A stretch of DNA of 64,000 nt from contig NZ_FRCS01000026.1 of assembly GCF_900143005.1 (NCBI RefSeq), positions 1 to 64,000 on the forward strand, in the 5' to 3' direction. Below are positions 52,725 through 60,909 of this stretch, piece by piece. Under the pieces are notes generated by a model. The model saw nothing but the letters and a program-made list of their open reading frames with translations, was not told where the DNA came from and made no database searches. A program made the position numbers and the translations under genes. This DNA comes from Cryptosporangium aurantiacum. Its GTDB lineage: Bacteria > Actinomycetota > Actinomycetes > Mycobacteriales > Cryptosporangiaceae. Every line of letters begins with the position of its first letter. Position 1 is the first letter of the stretch.

Positions 52725-52756
52725 CGCGCGCCGGCCGCTCCCGCGACCGGCGCGCG
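52725..52756 (+). terminator. GC-rich hairpin terminator
   Basis: CGCGCGCCGG (52725-52734) pairs with CCGGCGCGCG (52747-52756) across 12 bases and is followed by TTCGTTGG. It lies 18 bases after the stop of the membrane protein gene. Confidence 0.65.
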
Positions 52757-52876
52757 TTCGTTGGCGCGTCCCGGAGAACGTGGAGAATTGGCCAGCCGCA
52801 GCTCTGCATCTCGATGCGGCTGCCCGCGCCGAACACTAGATGACGTGTACCGACGGGCCTCGCGGACGGACCCGGG

Positions 52877-53533
52877 TCAGTCGTGGTCCGGACCGTCCGA
52901 CGCCTGATCGTCGAGGAGCGCGTCGATGAAGGCTACGAGTTGTCCGCGCAGGCCGGGCAGTTCGGCGGGTTCGTCGGCGGCCAGATGTGCGGTGACAAGC
53001 GCGCTGACCGCACCGATGACAGCGCGGCCGAGGAACTGCGGATCCAGTCCGCCGCGCCACCGTTGGCCGTGGAGAATGACGTCGGCGATGGCCACGGCGA
53101 ACCGATCCTGCACGGCGAGCCGGCGCGCCACGGCGGCGGGCCCGGCACCGTACACCTCGATCAGGAACACCCGAGCTAATGTCGGCGCCTCCGACAACAC
53201 CCCGAGATAGGTGGCCAGCACCCGGTCCAGTCGAGTCAGCACCGGGTCTTCCGGTGGGCCGAGGGCGTCGGCGATCACGGCGATCAGCAGGTTCGCCGCG
53301 TCGTCGAACGCGGCCAAGAAACAGTCCTGTTTGTCGGTGAAGTGCTGGTAGAACGTCTCGCGGGAGATGCGGGCCCGCTTGAGGACCGCCCCGACGCTCG
53401 TGCCGGCGTACCCGTGCTCGGCGACGACGTCGACGATGGCGGTGAGCAGGCGGGCACGTTGCGCGGCGCTGACTTCCTCGCGGCTGAGGTGGTGGTGTCC
53501 GCGGGGAAGGATCGGAACATCACCGGAGCTCAT
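52877..53533 (-). CDS. TetR-family repressor
   Basis: The protein has 218 residues from ATG 53533. The HTH has RLLTAIVDVVAEHGYAGTSVGAVLKRARISRETFYQHFTDKQDCFLAAF. The ligand domain includes VFLIEVYGAGPAAVARR. No divergent target with a clear operator is seen; the 232-base gap before 53766 shows no obvious palindrome. Confidence 0.9.
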   Translation of the reverse strand: MSSGDVPILPRGHHHLSREEVSAAQRARLLTAIVDVVAEHGYAGTSVGAVLKRARISRETFYQHFTDKQDCFLAAFDDAANLLIAVIADALGPPEDPVLTRLDRVLATYLGVLSEAPTLARVFLIEVYGAGPAAVARRLAVQDRFAVAIADVILHGQRWRGGLDPQFLGRAVIGAVSALVTAHLAADEPAELPGLRGQLVAFIDALLDDQASDGPDHD

Positions 53534-53765
53534 CTGCGGGAATCTACCCAGCGACCCGGCTTTCGAAAACGGAGCGGGAGTAGTTGGCGCCCGGCGGCAG
53601 CGGCGCGGGGCCCGGGTGGACTGCCGGTTCGGCTCCATCTCGGATCTTTGTGTACGTCGTTGTTCCTAGAAGCTATCGTCGGTAGGAGAGCGCCACCCAC
53701 AAGGGACCGCGCGACCATGGCCAGACTCGCGGTGAACACGGTGAGAGAGAGCAGAGGCGATCATT

Positions 53766-54464
53766 GTGGACCTCATGCTGTATCCGCGGGACAGCCCTTG
53801 GGTAGAGCTGACCGAACCCACCAGGCTGCTGGCCGCGCAGCTGGGCCTGGGCGCGTTACGGGAGTCGTTCGCCACGCACGGGAGCCTCTTCAAGGATCGA
53901 CCGAACCGAATCCACCGGTTCGATGGCGGGCTGGTCCGACACAACTGGGGGAAAGAGCCGGCTGCCTTCCGGTGGAACGACGTCACCACATGGGAGTCTC
54001 GGGTAGCCGACCTCATGAGGTACGGCGCGTATCTACGCACCGATTTCAGTTTCACGTTCGTCCGCAGCGACGGCGCCAAAGCCCAATTAGAGGGTTCCCA
54101 CGCACGCAACGGCCCAGCCGAGGCACTGGCCTACGCCGCGCTGGGCCACCGCGTGTGCGGCATCCTCGGCAAGGCCGCGCTGGCTGCCGCTCTCGACGAG
54201 TTGCGGGCCGGGCAGACGCTCACCTTCGGCCGCACCACGTTGACCACCGCCCGACTTCGAGTCACCTCCGCGGGACTGCGCTACCGGACGCGCGAGATCG
54301 CGTGGGCGCAGATGGCGGCACCTATCGTCGCGAAGGGCACCCTTACCGTCCCGTACGCAGCCGACGGCCGCGCGTTCTACCGCTGCACCGTCGCCGACAT
54401 TCCGCGAATGACACTCCTCCTCAACGTTCTCGAAGCGAGACAGGCAGCCTCCGAGCGGTCGTAA
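53766..54464 (+). CDS. Hypothetical protein resembling DUF6585
   Basis: The protein has 232 residues from GTG 53766 (ATG 53775 also possible). HRFDGGLVRHNWGKEPAAFRWNDVTTWESRV, TFVRSDGAKAQLEG, a repeated second half (ALDELRAGQTLTFGRTTLTTARLRV, REIAWAQMAAPIVAKGTLTV) suggest a duplicated PH-like beta domain as in DUF6585. No membrane segment is clear. Function unknown. Confidence 0.65.
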   Translation: MDLMLYPRDSPWVELTEPTRLLAAQLGLGALRESFATHGSLFKDRPNRIHRFDGGLVRHNWGKEPAAFRWNDVTTWESRVADLMRYGAYLRTDFSFTFVRSDGAKAQLEGSHARNGPAEALAYAALGHRVCGILGKAALAAALDELRAGQTLTFGRTTLTTARLRVTSAGLRYRTREIAWAQMAAPIVAKGTLTVPYAADGRAFYRCTVADIPRMTLLLNVLEARQAASERS

Positions 54465-54607
54465 GGGACAGCGTGGCTCGGAGAATCGGCACGTCGACGA
54501 AATCGTCGACAAGTGGGTCCGCGAGCCGTCGTAGGCCGCGAATTCGTCCGGACCGACCGTGGAGGCTGCCTTGACCTCACAGCGGCGCACCCACTTCCGA
54601 ACACGCC

Positions 54608-55234
54608 TCAGCCGATTCCCGCGTCGCGAGCCCGCACGATCGCCTCCGCTCGACTGGCCACGTGGAGCTTTCCGAAAACATTGCTGACGTAGTTCCGCAC
54701 CGTTTTCGGGCTCAGGCTCAGCCGCGTCCCGATGGCATCGTTGGAGAGTCCACGCGCCATGAGCTCCAGCACGTTGCGCTCACTCGCGGTCAGCGCGGGA
54801 AACGGGTCAGCGGGACGACCAGCGAAAAACGCCATCATTCGGGTCGCGATCGCGGGGCTGTAGATCGCCTCACCGTTGGCGACCGCACGAATGGCGCGCG
54901 CCATCTCGTCGTCCTCAGTGTCTTTGAGTACGTAGCCCCGGGCCCCCGCGCGGAGAGCCGCGAACACCGAGTCGTCGTCCTCGAACATCGTCACTACCAG
55001 AATGTGAGCGCTGCCGGACAACCGGCGGATGGCCGAAAGGCCGTCGCCGCCGGGCATCTGCAGGTCCAGCAGGACCAGACGTGGACGGAGCCGCTCCACG
55101 AGCGCGATGGCTTCATTCCCGTTCGTGGCTTCACCGACGACCTCGATGCCGGGCATCGTCCCCAGCAACGCGCGCAGGCCCTTGCGGAACATCGGGTGAT
55201 CGTCGGCGAGCACGACGGTGATCGGTTCAGCCAT
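54608..55234 (-). CDS. NarL-family response regulator
   Basis: The protein has 208 residues. The receiver has VLADDHPMFRKGLRAL, VLLDLQMPGGDG (phospho-Asp) and YVLKDTEDDEM. The HTH has LTASERNVLELMARGLSNDAIGTRL and SPKTVRNYVSNVFGKLHV. It overlaps the kinase by 8 bases and is the last gene of a three-gene operon. Confidence 0.94.
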   Translation of the reverse strand: MAEPITVVLADDHPMFRKGLRALLGTMPGIEVVGEATNGNEAIALVERLRPRLVLLDLQMPGGDGLSAIRRLSGSAHILVVTMFEDDDSVFAALRAGARGYVLKDTEDDEMARAIRAVANGEAIYSPAIATRMMAFFAGRPADPFPALTASERNVLELMARGLSNDAIGTRLSLSPKTVRNYVSNVFGKLHVASRAEAIVRARDAGIG

Positions 55235-56450
55235 GCGTCCTCATCGGGAAGGTGACGGCGACCCGGGTGCCGCCGCCGGGCGCCGGGCCGATGTCGATCG
55301 TCCCACCCAGCTCCGTGCTGCGTTCGCGCATCGAGCGGTGACCGACGCCGGCGAGATAGTTCTCCGGCAGGCCGCACCCGTCGTCGGTGACGGTGAACGT
55401 CACTTCGTCGTCCGAGACGGTCAGCTCGATCGCGCAGCGGGTGGCGCCGGCGTGCCTGGCCGCGTTGTGCAGCGACTCCGCCGCGATCCGGTAGATCGCC
55501 ACTTCGACCGCGGCGGGAAGGGTGGGAAGCGGATCCGGTACCGAGACCGAACGCGGAGGCCCGTCGGTCGGGTTGAGGTTGCGCAGCGCGTCGACCAGGC
55601 CGAACTCGTCGAGCATCGGGGGCCGCAGCTCGTACACGAGGCGGCGGATCTCCGCGGTCGCCTGGCGGACGTCGCCGCGTAGCTCGGCGGCGAGGGTCTC
55701 GGCCGCCGCCGGGTCGGCACGGAGCGTGCGCTGCAGGACGCCGAGCTGCAGCCCCAGCGAGGCGAGCGTCGGTCCGAGTCCGTCGTGCAGGTCACGGCGG
55801 ATGCGGAGGCGTTCCTCCTCGCGTGCGGTCACGAGCTGCTCCCGGGAGTGCTGCACCGCCGCGGTGAGACCGGCGGCGTGCAGCGTGATCGCGACATGAC
55901 GCGCCAAGTCCTCGAGCAGGCGGACGTCGGCCGCGGACAGCGAGTCGCGGCGCCGGCGTCCGCTCACCCGGAGCGTGCCGAGGGTCAGGTGGTAATAGGT
56001 GAGCGGGATCGTGACGACCGCCGCGCCGTCCGGCACCGCACCGTGCGTGGTGACGACACTGCCCTCGGCCTCGATCTCCACGTAGGGGAGCGCGAGGGTG
56101 TCGGCCAGAAGTGCCGCGACCGAGGGCAGCAGTTCGTCGGGTCGCGGGTCGGACTGCAACTGCCGGTAGACCCGGCCGGCGACGTCGTAGGTGTTGTCCC
56201 GCTGCCCGAACGCGAGCTGGTGCACCCCCCGTTCGATTTGGGCCGACACCGGTGCCCAGGTCGCCACCACGACCACCGTCGCGATCGCGTGCGACCACCA
56301 AGGGATCTCACCCACCGAGCTGAGCGGGCGGGACCCCCAGGTGGCCAGCACCGCGACCACCCCGGCGACGACGAACACATACCAGAGCATCAGCAGCGGG
56401 AAGAGCAGCTGGTAGAGCCTGCGATCGGCGCGGGTCCGTTCAGACCGCAC
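55227..56450 (-). CDS. NarX-type sensor histidine kinase
   Basis: The protein has 407 residues from GTG 56450. Two transmembrane helices (LLFPLLMLWYVFVVAGVVAVL and AIATVVVVATWAPV), a GAF-like middle, then HisKA_3 with EERLRIRRDLHDGLGPTLASLGLQLG, the N-box IAAESLHNAARHA and the G-box VTDDGCGLP. The layout resembles DevS/LiaS-like kinases. It overlaps the upstream membrane protein gene by 11 bases. Confidence 0.93.
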   Translation of the reverse strand: MRSERTRADRRLYQLLFPLLMLWYVFVVAGVVAVLATWGSRPLSSVGEIPWWSHAIATVVVVATWAPVSAQIERGVHQLAFGQRDNTYDVAGRVYRQLQSDPRPDELLPSVAALLADTLALPYVEIEAEGSVVTTHGAVPDGAAVVTIPLTYYHLTLGTLRVSGRRRRDSLSAADVRLLEDLARHVAITLHAAGLTAAVQHSREQLVTAREEERLRIRRDLHDGLGPTLASLGLQLGVLQRTLRADPAAAETLAAELRGDVRQATAEIRRLVYELRPPMLDEFGLVDALRNLNPTDGPPRSVSVPDPLPTLPAAVEVAIYRIAAESLHNAARHAGATRCAIELTVSDDEVTFTVTDDGCGLPENYLAGVGHRSMRERSTELGGTIDIGPAPGGGTRVAVTFPMRTHG

Positions 56451-56820
56451 TGACGACCCGTTCCCGCCACAAACACAGGGTCATGACGACGACGTGGTGC
56501 ACCAGCATCACCGACGCGAAGGCCAGCTCCGAGCCGGTCGAGTCGAACAGCAGTGAACCGACCGCCTGCACAATCCAGAACGCGTTGACGACGATCAACA
56601 GAACCGCGCCCCACTTCTGCGCGCGCCAGGCGCCGTAGGCCGCGACGAGGGCCAGGATGTCGGACGTGAAGCTCCCGAGGACGAGCGCGAACGGGTCCTC
56701 GCTCCCGTCCGCCCCACGCACCAGGTTGGGCAGGTCGAACATCGTGATGCCGATGACCGCCACCAGCACGGACAGAACGGCGGCGATCTTCAGCGCGGTG
56801 GTGCGGGCCATGATGCTCAT
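56440..56820 (-). CDS. Four-helix membrane protein, first gene of a two-component operon
   Basis: The protein has 126 residues; GGAGGATTTCGA precedes ATG 56820. Four hydrophobic segments are seen (IAAVLSVLVAVIGITMF, VLGSFTSDILALVAAYGAW, WGAVLLIVVNAFWIVQAVGSLLF, LAFASVMLVHHVVVMTLCLW). Overlap with the kinase suggests it is a sensory or accessory partner, like LiaF in LiaFSR systems, although no sequence relation to LiaF is evident. Confidence 0.75.
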   Translation of the reverse strand: MSIMARTTALKIAAVLSVLVAVIGITMFDLPNLVRGADGSEDPFALVLGSFTSDILALVAAYGAWRAQKWGAVLLIVVNAFWIVQAVGSLLFDSTGSELAFASVMLVHHVVVMTLCLWRERVVSAV

Positions 56821-56962
56821 TCGAAATCCTCCGGGTACCGGTTGTCGAGGATTTCGACGCTAGAAGCGACCTGACTCGCCCCGCCGGGGGCAGTTGTCCC
56901 GACCTTGTGGGACATCTCGCTGGGACAGGTACGTGGGAAACCAGCCGATAGCTCCCGGCCGT

Positions 56963-57202
56963 CTACTCCGCAGGCCTCGATGGCCGGACGGTGAAGAGGT
57001 CCCCGGGTTGGCACTGAAGGACGTCGCAGATCGCGGTAAGGGTGCTGAAACGCACCGCGCGGGCTCGTCCGTTCTTGAGGATCGAGAGGTTGGCGAGGGT
57101 GATGCCGACCCGGCTGGCGAGCTCGGTGAGCGTCAGCCCACGCTCGGCCAGGAACTTGTCGATGTGGACGTCGACGCGATGCTCGTCCTCGGGCGGCATC
57201 AC
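56963..57202 (-). CDS. Xre-type small DNA-binding protein
   Basis: The protein has 79 residues, with GTG 57202 or ATG 57199 as start. LTELASRVGITLANLSILKNGRARAVRFSTL is a YozG-like HTH; the end CDVLQCQPGDLFTV is typical of this group. Its start overlaps the DUF2975 stop. YozG-like proteins are regularly paired with a DUF2975 membrane protein that may control them. Confidence 0.92.
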   Translation of the reverse strand: MMPPEDEHRVDVHIDKFLAERGLTLTELASRVGITLANLSILKNGRARAVRFSTLTAICDVLQCQPGDLFTVRPSRPAE

Positions 57203-57720
57203 ACCACCGTGTCGAGCTCAGCGCGCATCGCCTGCCCACGACGGATTACCTCGCTGGTCGCGAGTAGTCCGACGCCGGCGACGAACCACAGTGCAGGTGT
57301 ACTGAGGTCGAGGTCCGCGCTGGCGCCTCCGGTCGTGGCCGTGCCACTGAGGGCGAATCGAGCCGCGAACTCGATCATTGACGCGGCGGGGCCACCGGCG
57401 ACCAGCAGCCAGCCGAGAGTCCGCAGACGGCGGACGGTGGCGCTGGTGAACGGGTCGGCGCGGTGAGCCGCGCCGACCAGCCGGGAGAGCAGGATCCGCA
57501 AGTCGATAGCGCCGTCGGCGGTGACGCCAGCGTCCGCCCCGACCAACGCGTCCGAGACAAGCACCGCGCCGGAGGGCGCACTGGTCTCGATCGGCTGACC
57601 GATCAGTATCGCGCTCATGCTCAGAACGCCGAGAAGGCCACTGAGTACCACGCCGGTGAGGAGTAACCCGTGCAGCTGGCGTAGCCAGTCCGTCCGGGGG
57701 AGGGATTCTCGAGGCGCCAT
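57199..57720 (-). CDS. DUF2975-like membrane protein
   Basis: The protein has 173 residues with AAGGAG before ATG 57720. Four hydrophobic segments are seen; the second half (LRTLGWLLVAGGPAASMIEFAARF, LWFVAGVGLLATSEVIRRGQAMRAEL) matches DUF2975. It is coupled to the Xre gene. Similar pairs occur in firmicutes and actinobacteria; the signal they sense is unknown. Confidence 0.85.
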   Translation of the reverse strand: MAPRESLPRTDWLRQLHGLLLTGVVLSGLLGVLSMSAILIGQPIETSAPSGAVLVSDALVGADAGVTADGAIDLRILLSRLVGAAHRADPFTSATVRRLRTLGWLLVAGGPAASMIEFAARFALSGTATTGGASADLDLSTPALWFVAGVGLLATSEVIRRGQAMRAELDTVV

Positions 57721-57730
57721 CAGGGCTCCT

Positions 57731-57760
57731 TATCGATTACCGATGCATCGATAGTCGATA
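57731..57760. promoter_or_regulatory. Repeated TATCGA operator before the DUF2975-Xre pair
   Basis: TATCGAT (57731-57737) and ATCGATA (57747-57753) form an inverted repeat, followed by another TCGATA (57755-57760). They lie 10-40 bases before the DUF2975 start, in an AT-rich pocket. A likely site for the small Xre protein. Confidence 0.55.
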
Positions 57761-57898
57761 TGGTGCCCGTGTTTGTCAACCGACGGCTGGGACTCATGCC
57801 CCGGCGCCAGAGTGCCGCGGTCGTCATAGTTGGCGGTCTGTCGCTTGATGCCGCGGCCCGCGAGGAAGTGAAGAGGGTGCGCCGGGGCCGGAGTTGGT

Positions 57899-58642
57899 TC
57901 AGTCGTCGAACGCTGGCCCAACGTAGTCGAGGATTACCGGCCCGGGCGAGTCCTTGCCCCACGAACCGTCCTCCACTGTTGAACTGGTCGTGATGACGTG
58001 CATCCGCCCCGGGCCGAAATCCATTCGGCTGCCGCTCTGTGCGTACAACTGCGCCTCGCGGCCGACTTGCAACAGCTTCAGATGAAAACCACCCATCATG
58101 CCCGGGACCGCGAACCAGAGGTGCGGATTCTCCATCTCCCGCATCACGCCGAGCTCTGGCAACCGCAACGAGTTCTCGGCCACCAACTGCTGTGCGATGC
58201 CCCAGATCACCTCGTGCAGGCGCCGCTGAAGGACGTGGAGAGTTTCGTCCGAAATATTCAGAACGTCTGGTGGGTCCAACAGATCGCTCAAGCGCGCGTG
58301 TCCTCGACGGACGGCAACGTCGACCGGCCGCTCGCCCTTGTTGGTGCGGAGTCCGCGCCAGGCGCCGACAGCGATTAGCCGATCGATGACCTCCCGAGGA
58401 GCCCCAGCGTAAGCCGCCTGATGCAGGGGCGTGTACCAGCTCCGGCCGTCCAACCGGAAAGCGTTGACGAACGCGGGGTGTTCGTCCAGCACGGTAAATA
58501 CCGTGCCCCAATCGGCCTGCTTGGCGGCGTCGGCCAGCTGGGTTCGTGCTTGAACGACCCAGTCGTTGACAGACCCTGAACGCGTGGTGCCGATCCACTC
58601 CCGTGGGTTCGACGCTCCGTCAAAGAACTCCTGCACGTCCAA
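57899..58642 (-). CDS. Ankyrin-repeat protein
   Basis: The protein has 247 residues. TTG 58642 is the start because a CGGAGGAG site lies just before it. Two to three ankyrin-like repeats cover residues ~35-130 (WGTVFTVLDEHPAFVNAF, YTPLHQAAYAGAPREVIDRLI, KGERPVDVAVRRGHARLSDLL). The C-terminal half (LWFAVPGMMGGFHLKLL, GRMHVITTSSTVEDG) is a compact domain seen in actinobacterial ankyrin proteins of unknown role. It is transcribed alone. Confidence 0.85.
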   Translation of the reverse strand: MDVQEFFDGASNPREWIGTTRSGSVNDWVVQARTQLADAAKQADWGTVFTVLDEHPAFVNAFRLDGRSWYTPLHQAAYAGAPREVIDRLIAVGAWRGLRTNKGERPVDVAVRRGHARLSDLLDPPDVLNISDETLHVLQRRLHEVIWGIAQQLVAENSLRLPELGVMREMENPHLWFAVPGMMGGFHLKLLQVGREAQLYAQSGSRMDFGPGRMHVITTSSTVEDGSWGKDSPGPVILDYVGPAFDD

Positions 58643-58842
58643 CCCGCGCTCCTCCGGTCAGGGAGCCTCGAACTTTAGAGACACCAGGTTGCGCATCAGC
58701 CAAGTGGTCGAGCCTGATTCAGTCCGGCTCGCCCGGCCGTCATCAAGCCAGCGCCGCGGAACGCACCGTCGGGGAGCCCGGCCACGACCAGTTCGCCTTC
58801 AGCCAGCTTGCCGTGCGCGCAGGCTGAGCTGCCCGAACTCAG
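58643..58842. other. Start of a ~390-base spacer, no gene seen
   Basis: Together with 58843-59035 this is the stretch between the ankyrin gene and the ABC operon. This first part has no frame with coding character and no clear hairpin. Confidence 0.4.
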
Positions 58843-59031
58843 CTATGACGGACCGGGTGGACCGCAGTCGTCCGCGTCTTGTCCGTGGCGGTCATCGGTG
58901 GGCCTAGTGGTCGCCGGTGGTTGGGCGAGTACCGCGACGACGGTGAGGAGATCGTCCAGCCCTCGGAAGTCGTCGGGGTTCGTGGCGAACCGGCGCCGAC
59001 GCCAGAGGTACGGGTGCCCGCTGACCGACAC
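58843..59031 (-). CDS. Possible small protein after the ABC permease
   Basis: Sixty-two residues from GTG 59031, only four bases after the permease stop and with GGGAG seven bases before the GTG, so it could be translated from the exporter mRNA. The segment YLWRRRRFATNPDDFRGLDDLLTVVAVL looks protein-like; the tail is polar and Pro/Asp-rich. No family recognised; it may be spurious. Confidence 0.35.
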   Translation of the reverse strand: MSVSGHPYLWRRRRFATNPDDFRGLDDLLTVVAVLAQPPATTRPTDDRHGQDADDCGPPGPS

Positions 59032-59035
59032 GCTG

Positions 59036-59776
59036 TCACTCCCAGCGGAACCAACGCGCGGCGATCGCCATCATGATGGCCGCCCACACGCTGAGGACGA
59101 CGAAGTGCTTCAGGTCGGGCCAGTCGCCCGCCGCGGCCTGGCTCAGCGCCTGCGCCGCGGCGCCGAACGGGGTGAGCTCCAGCGTTCCTCGCAGCCCCTC
59201 CGGTAGCGCGTGCAGCGGTACGTAGATGCCTGCCGTGAACATCGCCGGGAAGAACGTCGCGAGCCCGATGGCGGTCGCCGCCTTCAACGTCCGCGCCATG
59301 GCCGTGATGACCGAACCGATCGCCAGCCCGGCCACCGCGGTGGTGAGCAGGGTGACGACGTAGGCGAGCGGCTGCTTCGGCAATGCGACGTCGTAGAGCA
59401 GGAAGCCGACCGCCACGCAGAGGATCGCGGACACGATTGCGGCCGACGCGTTCAGGGCGATCTGGGCAATCAGCAGGTGCGCGGGACGGGCAGGCGTGGT
59501 GCGCATCCGTCGCAGGATGCCTCGCTCGCGGTAGTTGACGATCGCCGCCGGCATGCTTTGCAGGCTCGCCGTGATCAGAGCGACCAGCACGACGCTCGGT
59601 ACGTAGAAGTCGATGATCCGGTACCCGCCGAGGTCGGAGCTGGCTTGCCGGTACTGGGGGATCAGACCGAAGCCGACGAGCAGCAGCGACGGGAAGACAA
59701 GAATCCAGAACAGCGTGCCCGGCTCGCGGGTGAACAGCTTGGTCTCGGTGCTCAGCACAGCTGTAGCGGCGGACAT
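59036..59776 (-). CDS. ABC-2 type permease (DrrB-like)
   Basis: The protein has 246 residues with GGAGG before ATG 59776. About six transmembrane helices; the N-terminal TETKLFTREPGTLFWILVFPSLLLVGFGLIP and YRERGILRRMRTTPARPAHLL are characteristic of DrrB-like drug or lipid export permeases. It starts one base after the ATPase stop and forms the exporter with it. Confidence 0.93.
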   Translation of the reverse strand: MSAATAVLSTETKLFTREPGTLFWILVFPSLLLVGFGLIPQYRQASSDLGGYRIIDFYVPSVVLVALITASLQSMPAAIVNYRERGILRRMRTTPARPAHLLIAQIALNASAAIVSAILCVAVGFLLYDVALPKQPLAYVVTLLTTAVAGLAIGSVITAMARTLKAATAIGLATFFPAMFTAGIYVPLHALPEGLRGTLELTPFGAAAQALSQAAAGDWPDLKHFVVLSVWAAIMMAIAARWFRWE

Positions 59777-59777
59777 G

Positions 59778-60701
59778 TCACGATCCTCCGTGCGTCGCGT
59801 CGTCGGCTTTGCCGGTGATGTTGAGGAATGCGTCGTCCAGCGTGGCGTCGACGATGCGGAGTTCCGTCGCGCGGATGCGTTTGCGAGCGATCAGCGAGTT
59901 CACCGCCTCGACGGTGGCGTCATTGCCGTTGATGACGACCCGCGCGCCCTCGGTGCTCACCAAGGACGCACCGGGCAGATCGCGAAGCTCGTTGTCCGCC
60001 ACCGGTTCCTGGGGACGGAACGAGATGACGATCGGGCTCTCCGAGCGGCTGATCAGGCCGGCCGGGGTGTCCAACGCCACGATCTTGCCGCGGTCGAAGA
60101 CGGCGAGGCGGTCACAGAGGTGCTCCGCCTCCTCCATGAAGTGGGTGACCAGCAGCACCGTGGTGCCGGCGTTGCGGATGTCCTCGACGAGCTTCCAGGT
60201 CTCCCGCCGGGCACGGGGGTCCAGCGCGGTGGTCAGCTCGTCGAAGACCACGATCTTCGGCGACCCGACCAGGCTCAGAGCGACGAACAGCCGCTGCTTC
60301 TGGCCGCCGGAGAGCTTGCCGAACCGCTGCTCGAGCAGCTCACCGAGGCCCATCCGGTCGACCAGGCTTCGCCAGTCGATCGGGTTCGGGTAGAGCGCGC
60401 TGTAGAGCCGCAGCGCCTCACGGACCGTGAGCTTGGCCTGCAGCTCGCTCTCCTGGAGCTGCACGCCGAGAATCCGGGTGACGTCGTCGTGCTGCCGGAT
60501 CGGATCGAGCCCGGCCACCCGGATCATCCCCGCCTCCGGCACGCGCAGTCCCTCGATGCACTCCACCGCGGTGGTCTTGCCTGCGCCGTTGGGACCAAGG
60601 ATTCCGAAGATCTCGCCTTCCTCCACAGTGAATGACACGTCGTCGACCACTGTCTTGGAGCCGTAGACCTTGCGTAAGCCTTGCACTTTGATGATCGGCA
60701 T
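59778..60701 (-). CDS. ABC transporter ATP-binding protein (DrrA-like)
   Basis: The protein has 307 residues. Walker A is GPNGAGKTT, the signature is KLSGGQKQRLF, Walker B is IVVFDELTTALD (with Leu where Pro is usual in DEPT) and the switch His is in LLVTHFMEEAE. The C-terminal ~80 residues form the extra domain of DrrA-type ATPases. It powers the permease at 59036. A near-perfect 26-base palindrome lies 70 bases upstream of its start. Confidence 0.94.
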   Translation of the reverse strand: MPIIKVQGLRKVYGSKTVVDDVSFTVEEGEIFGILGPNGAGKTTAVECIEGLRVPEAGMIRVAGLDPIRQHDDVTRILGVQLQESELQAKLTVREALRLYSALYPNPIDWRSLVDRMGLGELLEQRFGKLSGGQKQRLFVALSLVGSPKIVVFDELTTALDPRARRETWKLVEDIRNAGTTVLLVTHFMEEAEHLCDRLAVFDRGKIVALDTPAGLISRSESPIVISFRPQEPVADNELRDLPGASLVSTEGARVVINGNDATVEAVNSLIARKRIRATELRIVDATLDDAFLNITGKADDATHGGS

Positions 60702-60770
60702 GGCTTAGGCCTGCCCTCCTCTGCTACCGGCTGCGGCGACGCATTCAGCATCTCGGCAGGGAGGAGCCGT

Positions 60771-60796
60771 GCGTATCTGCCGATCGGCAGATGCGC
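60771..60796. promoter_or_regulatory. 26-base palindrome upstream of the ABC operon
   Basis: GCGTATCTGCCGA (60771-60783) faces TCGGCAGATGCGC (60784-60796), with one mismatch in 13 pairs and no spacer. It lies between the kinase stop (60910) and the ABC start (60701), both on the minus strand. It suits a repressor dimer site, but could also act as a terminator of the kinase transcript. Confidence 0.6.
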
Positions 60797-60909
60797 GGGA
60801 CACTCGCCTCTGCTTGTGCGGGTCGAGTGATGTCGCTAGCCGCGCGTCGCGGTGATCCTGTGAGTGCCGCCGCGGACGTCCAGCCGGGCGGGGCCGGGAC
60901 CGATGATCG

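Noticed and set aside
50910-52907. Plus-strand frame of 665 codons
   Set aside because: Antisense to the histidine kinase and out of frame with the membrane protein gene; no domains.
54505-54522. Inverted repeat GTCGACGA-AA-TCGTCGAC after the DUF6585-like gene
   Set aside because: Considered as a terminator, but the two-base loop is too tight and GTCGAC-type palindromes are common by chance at this base composition.
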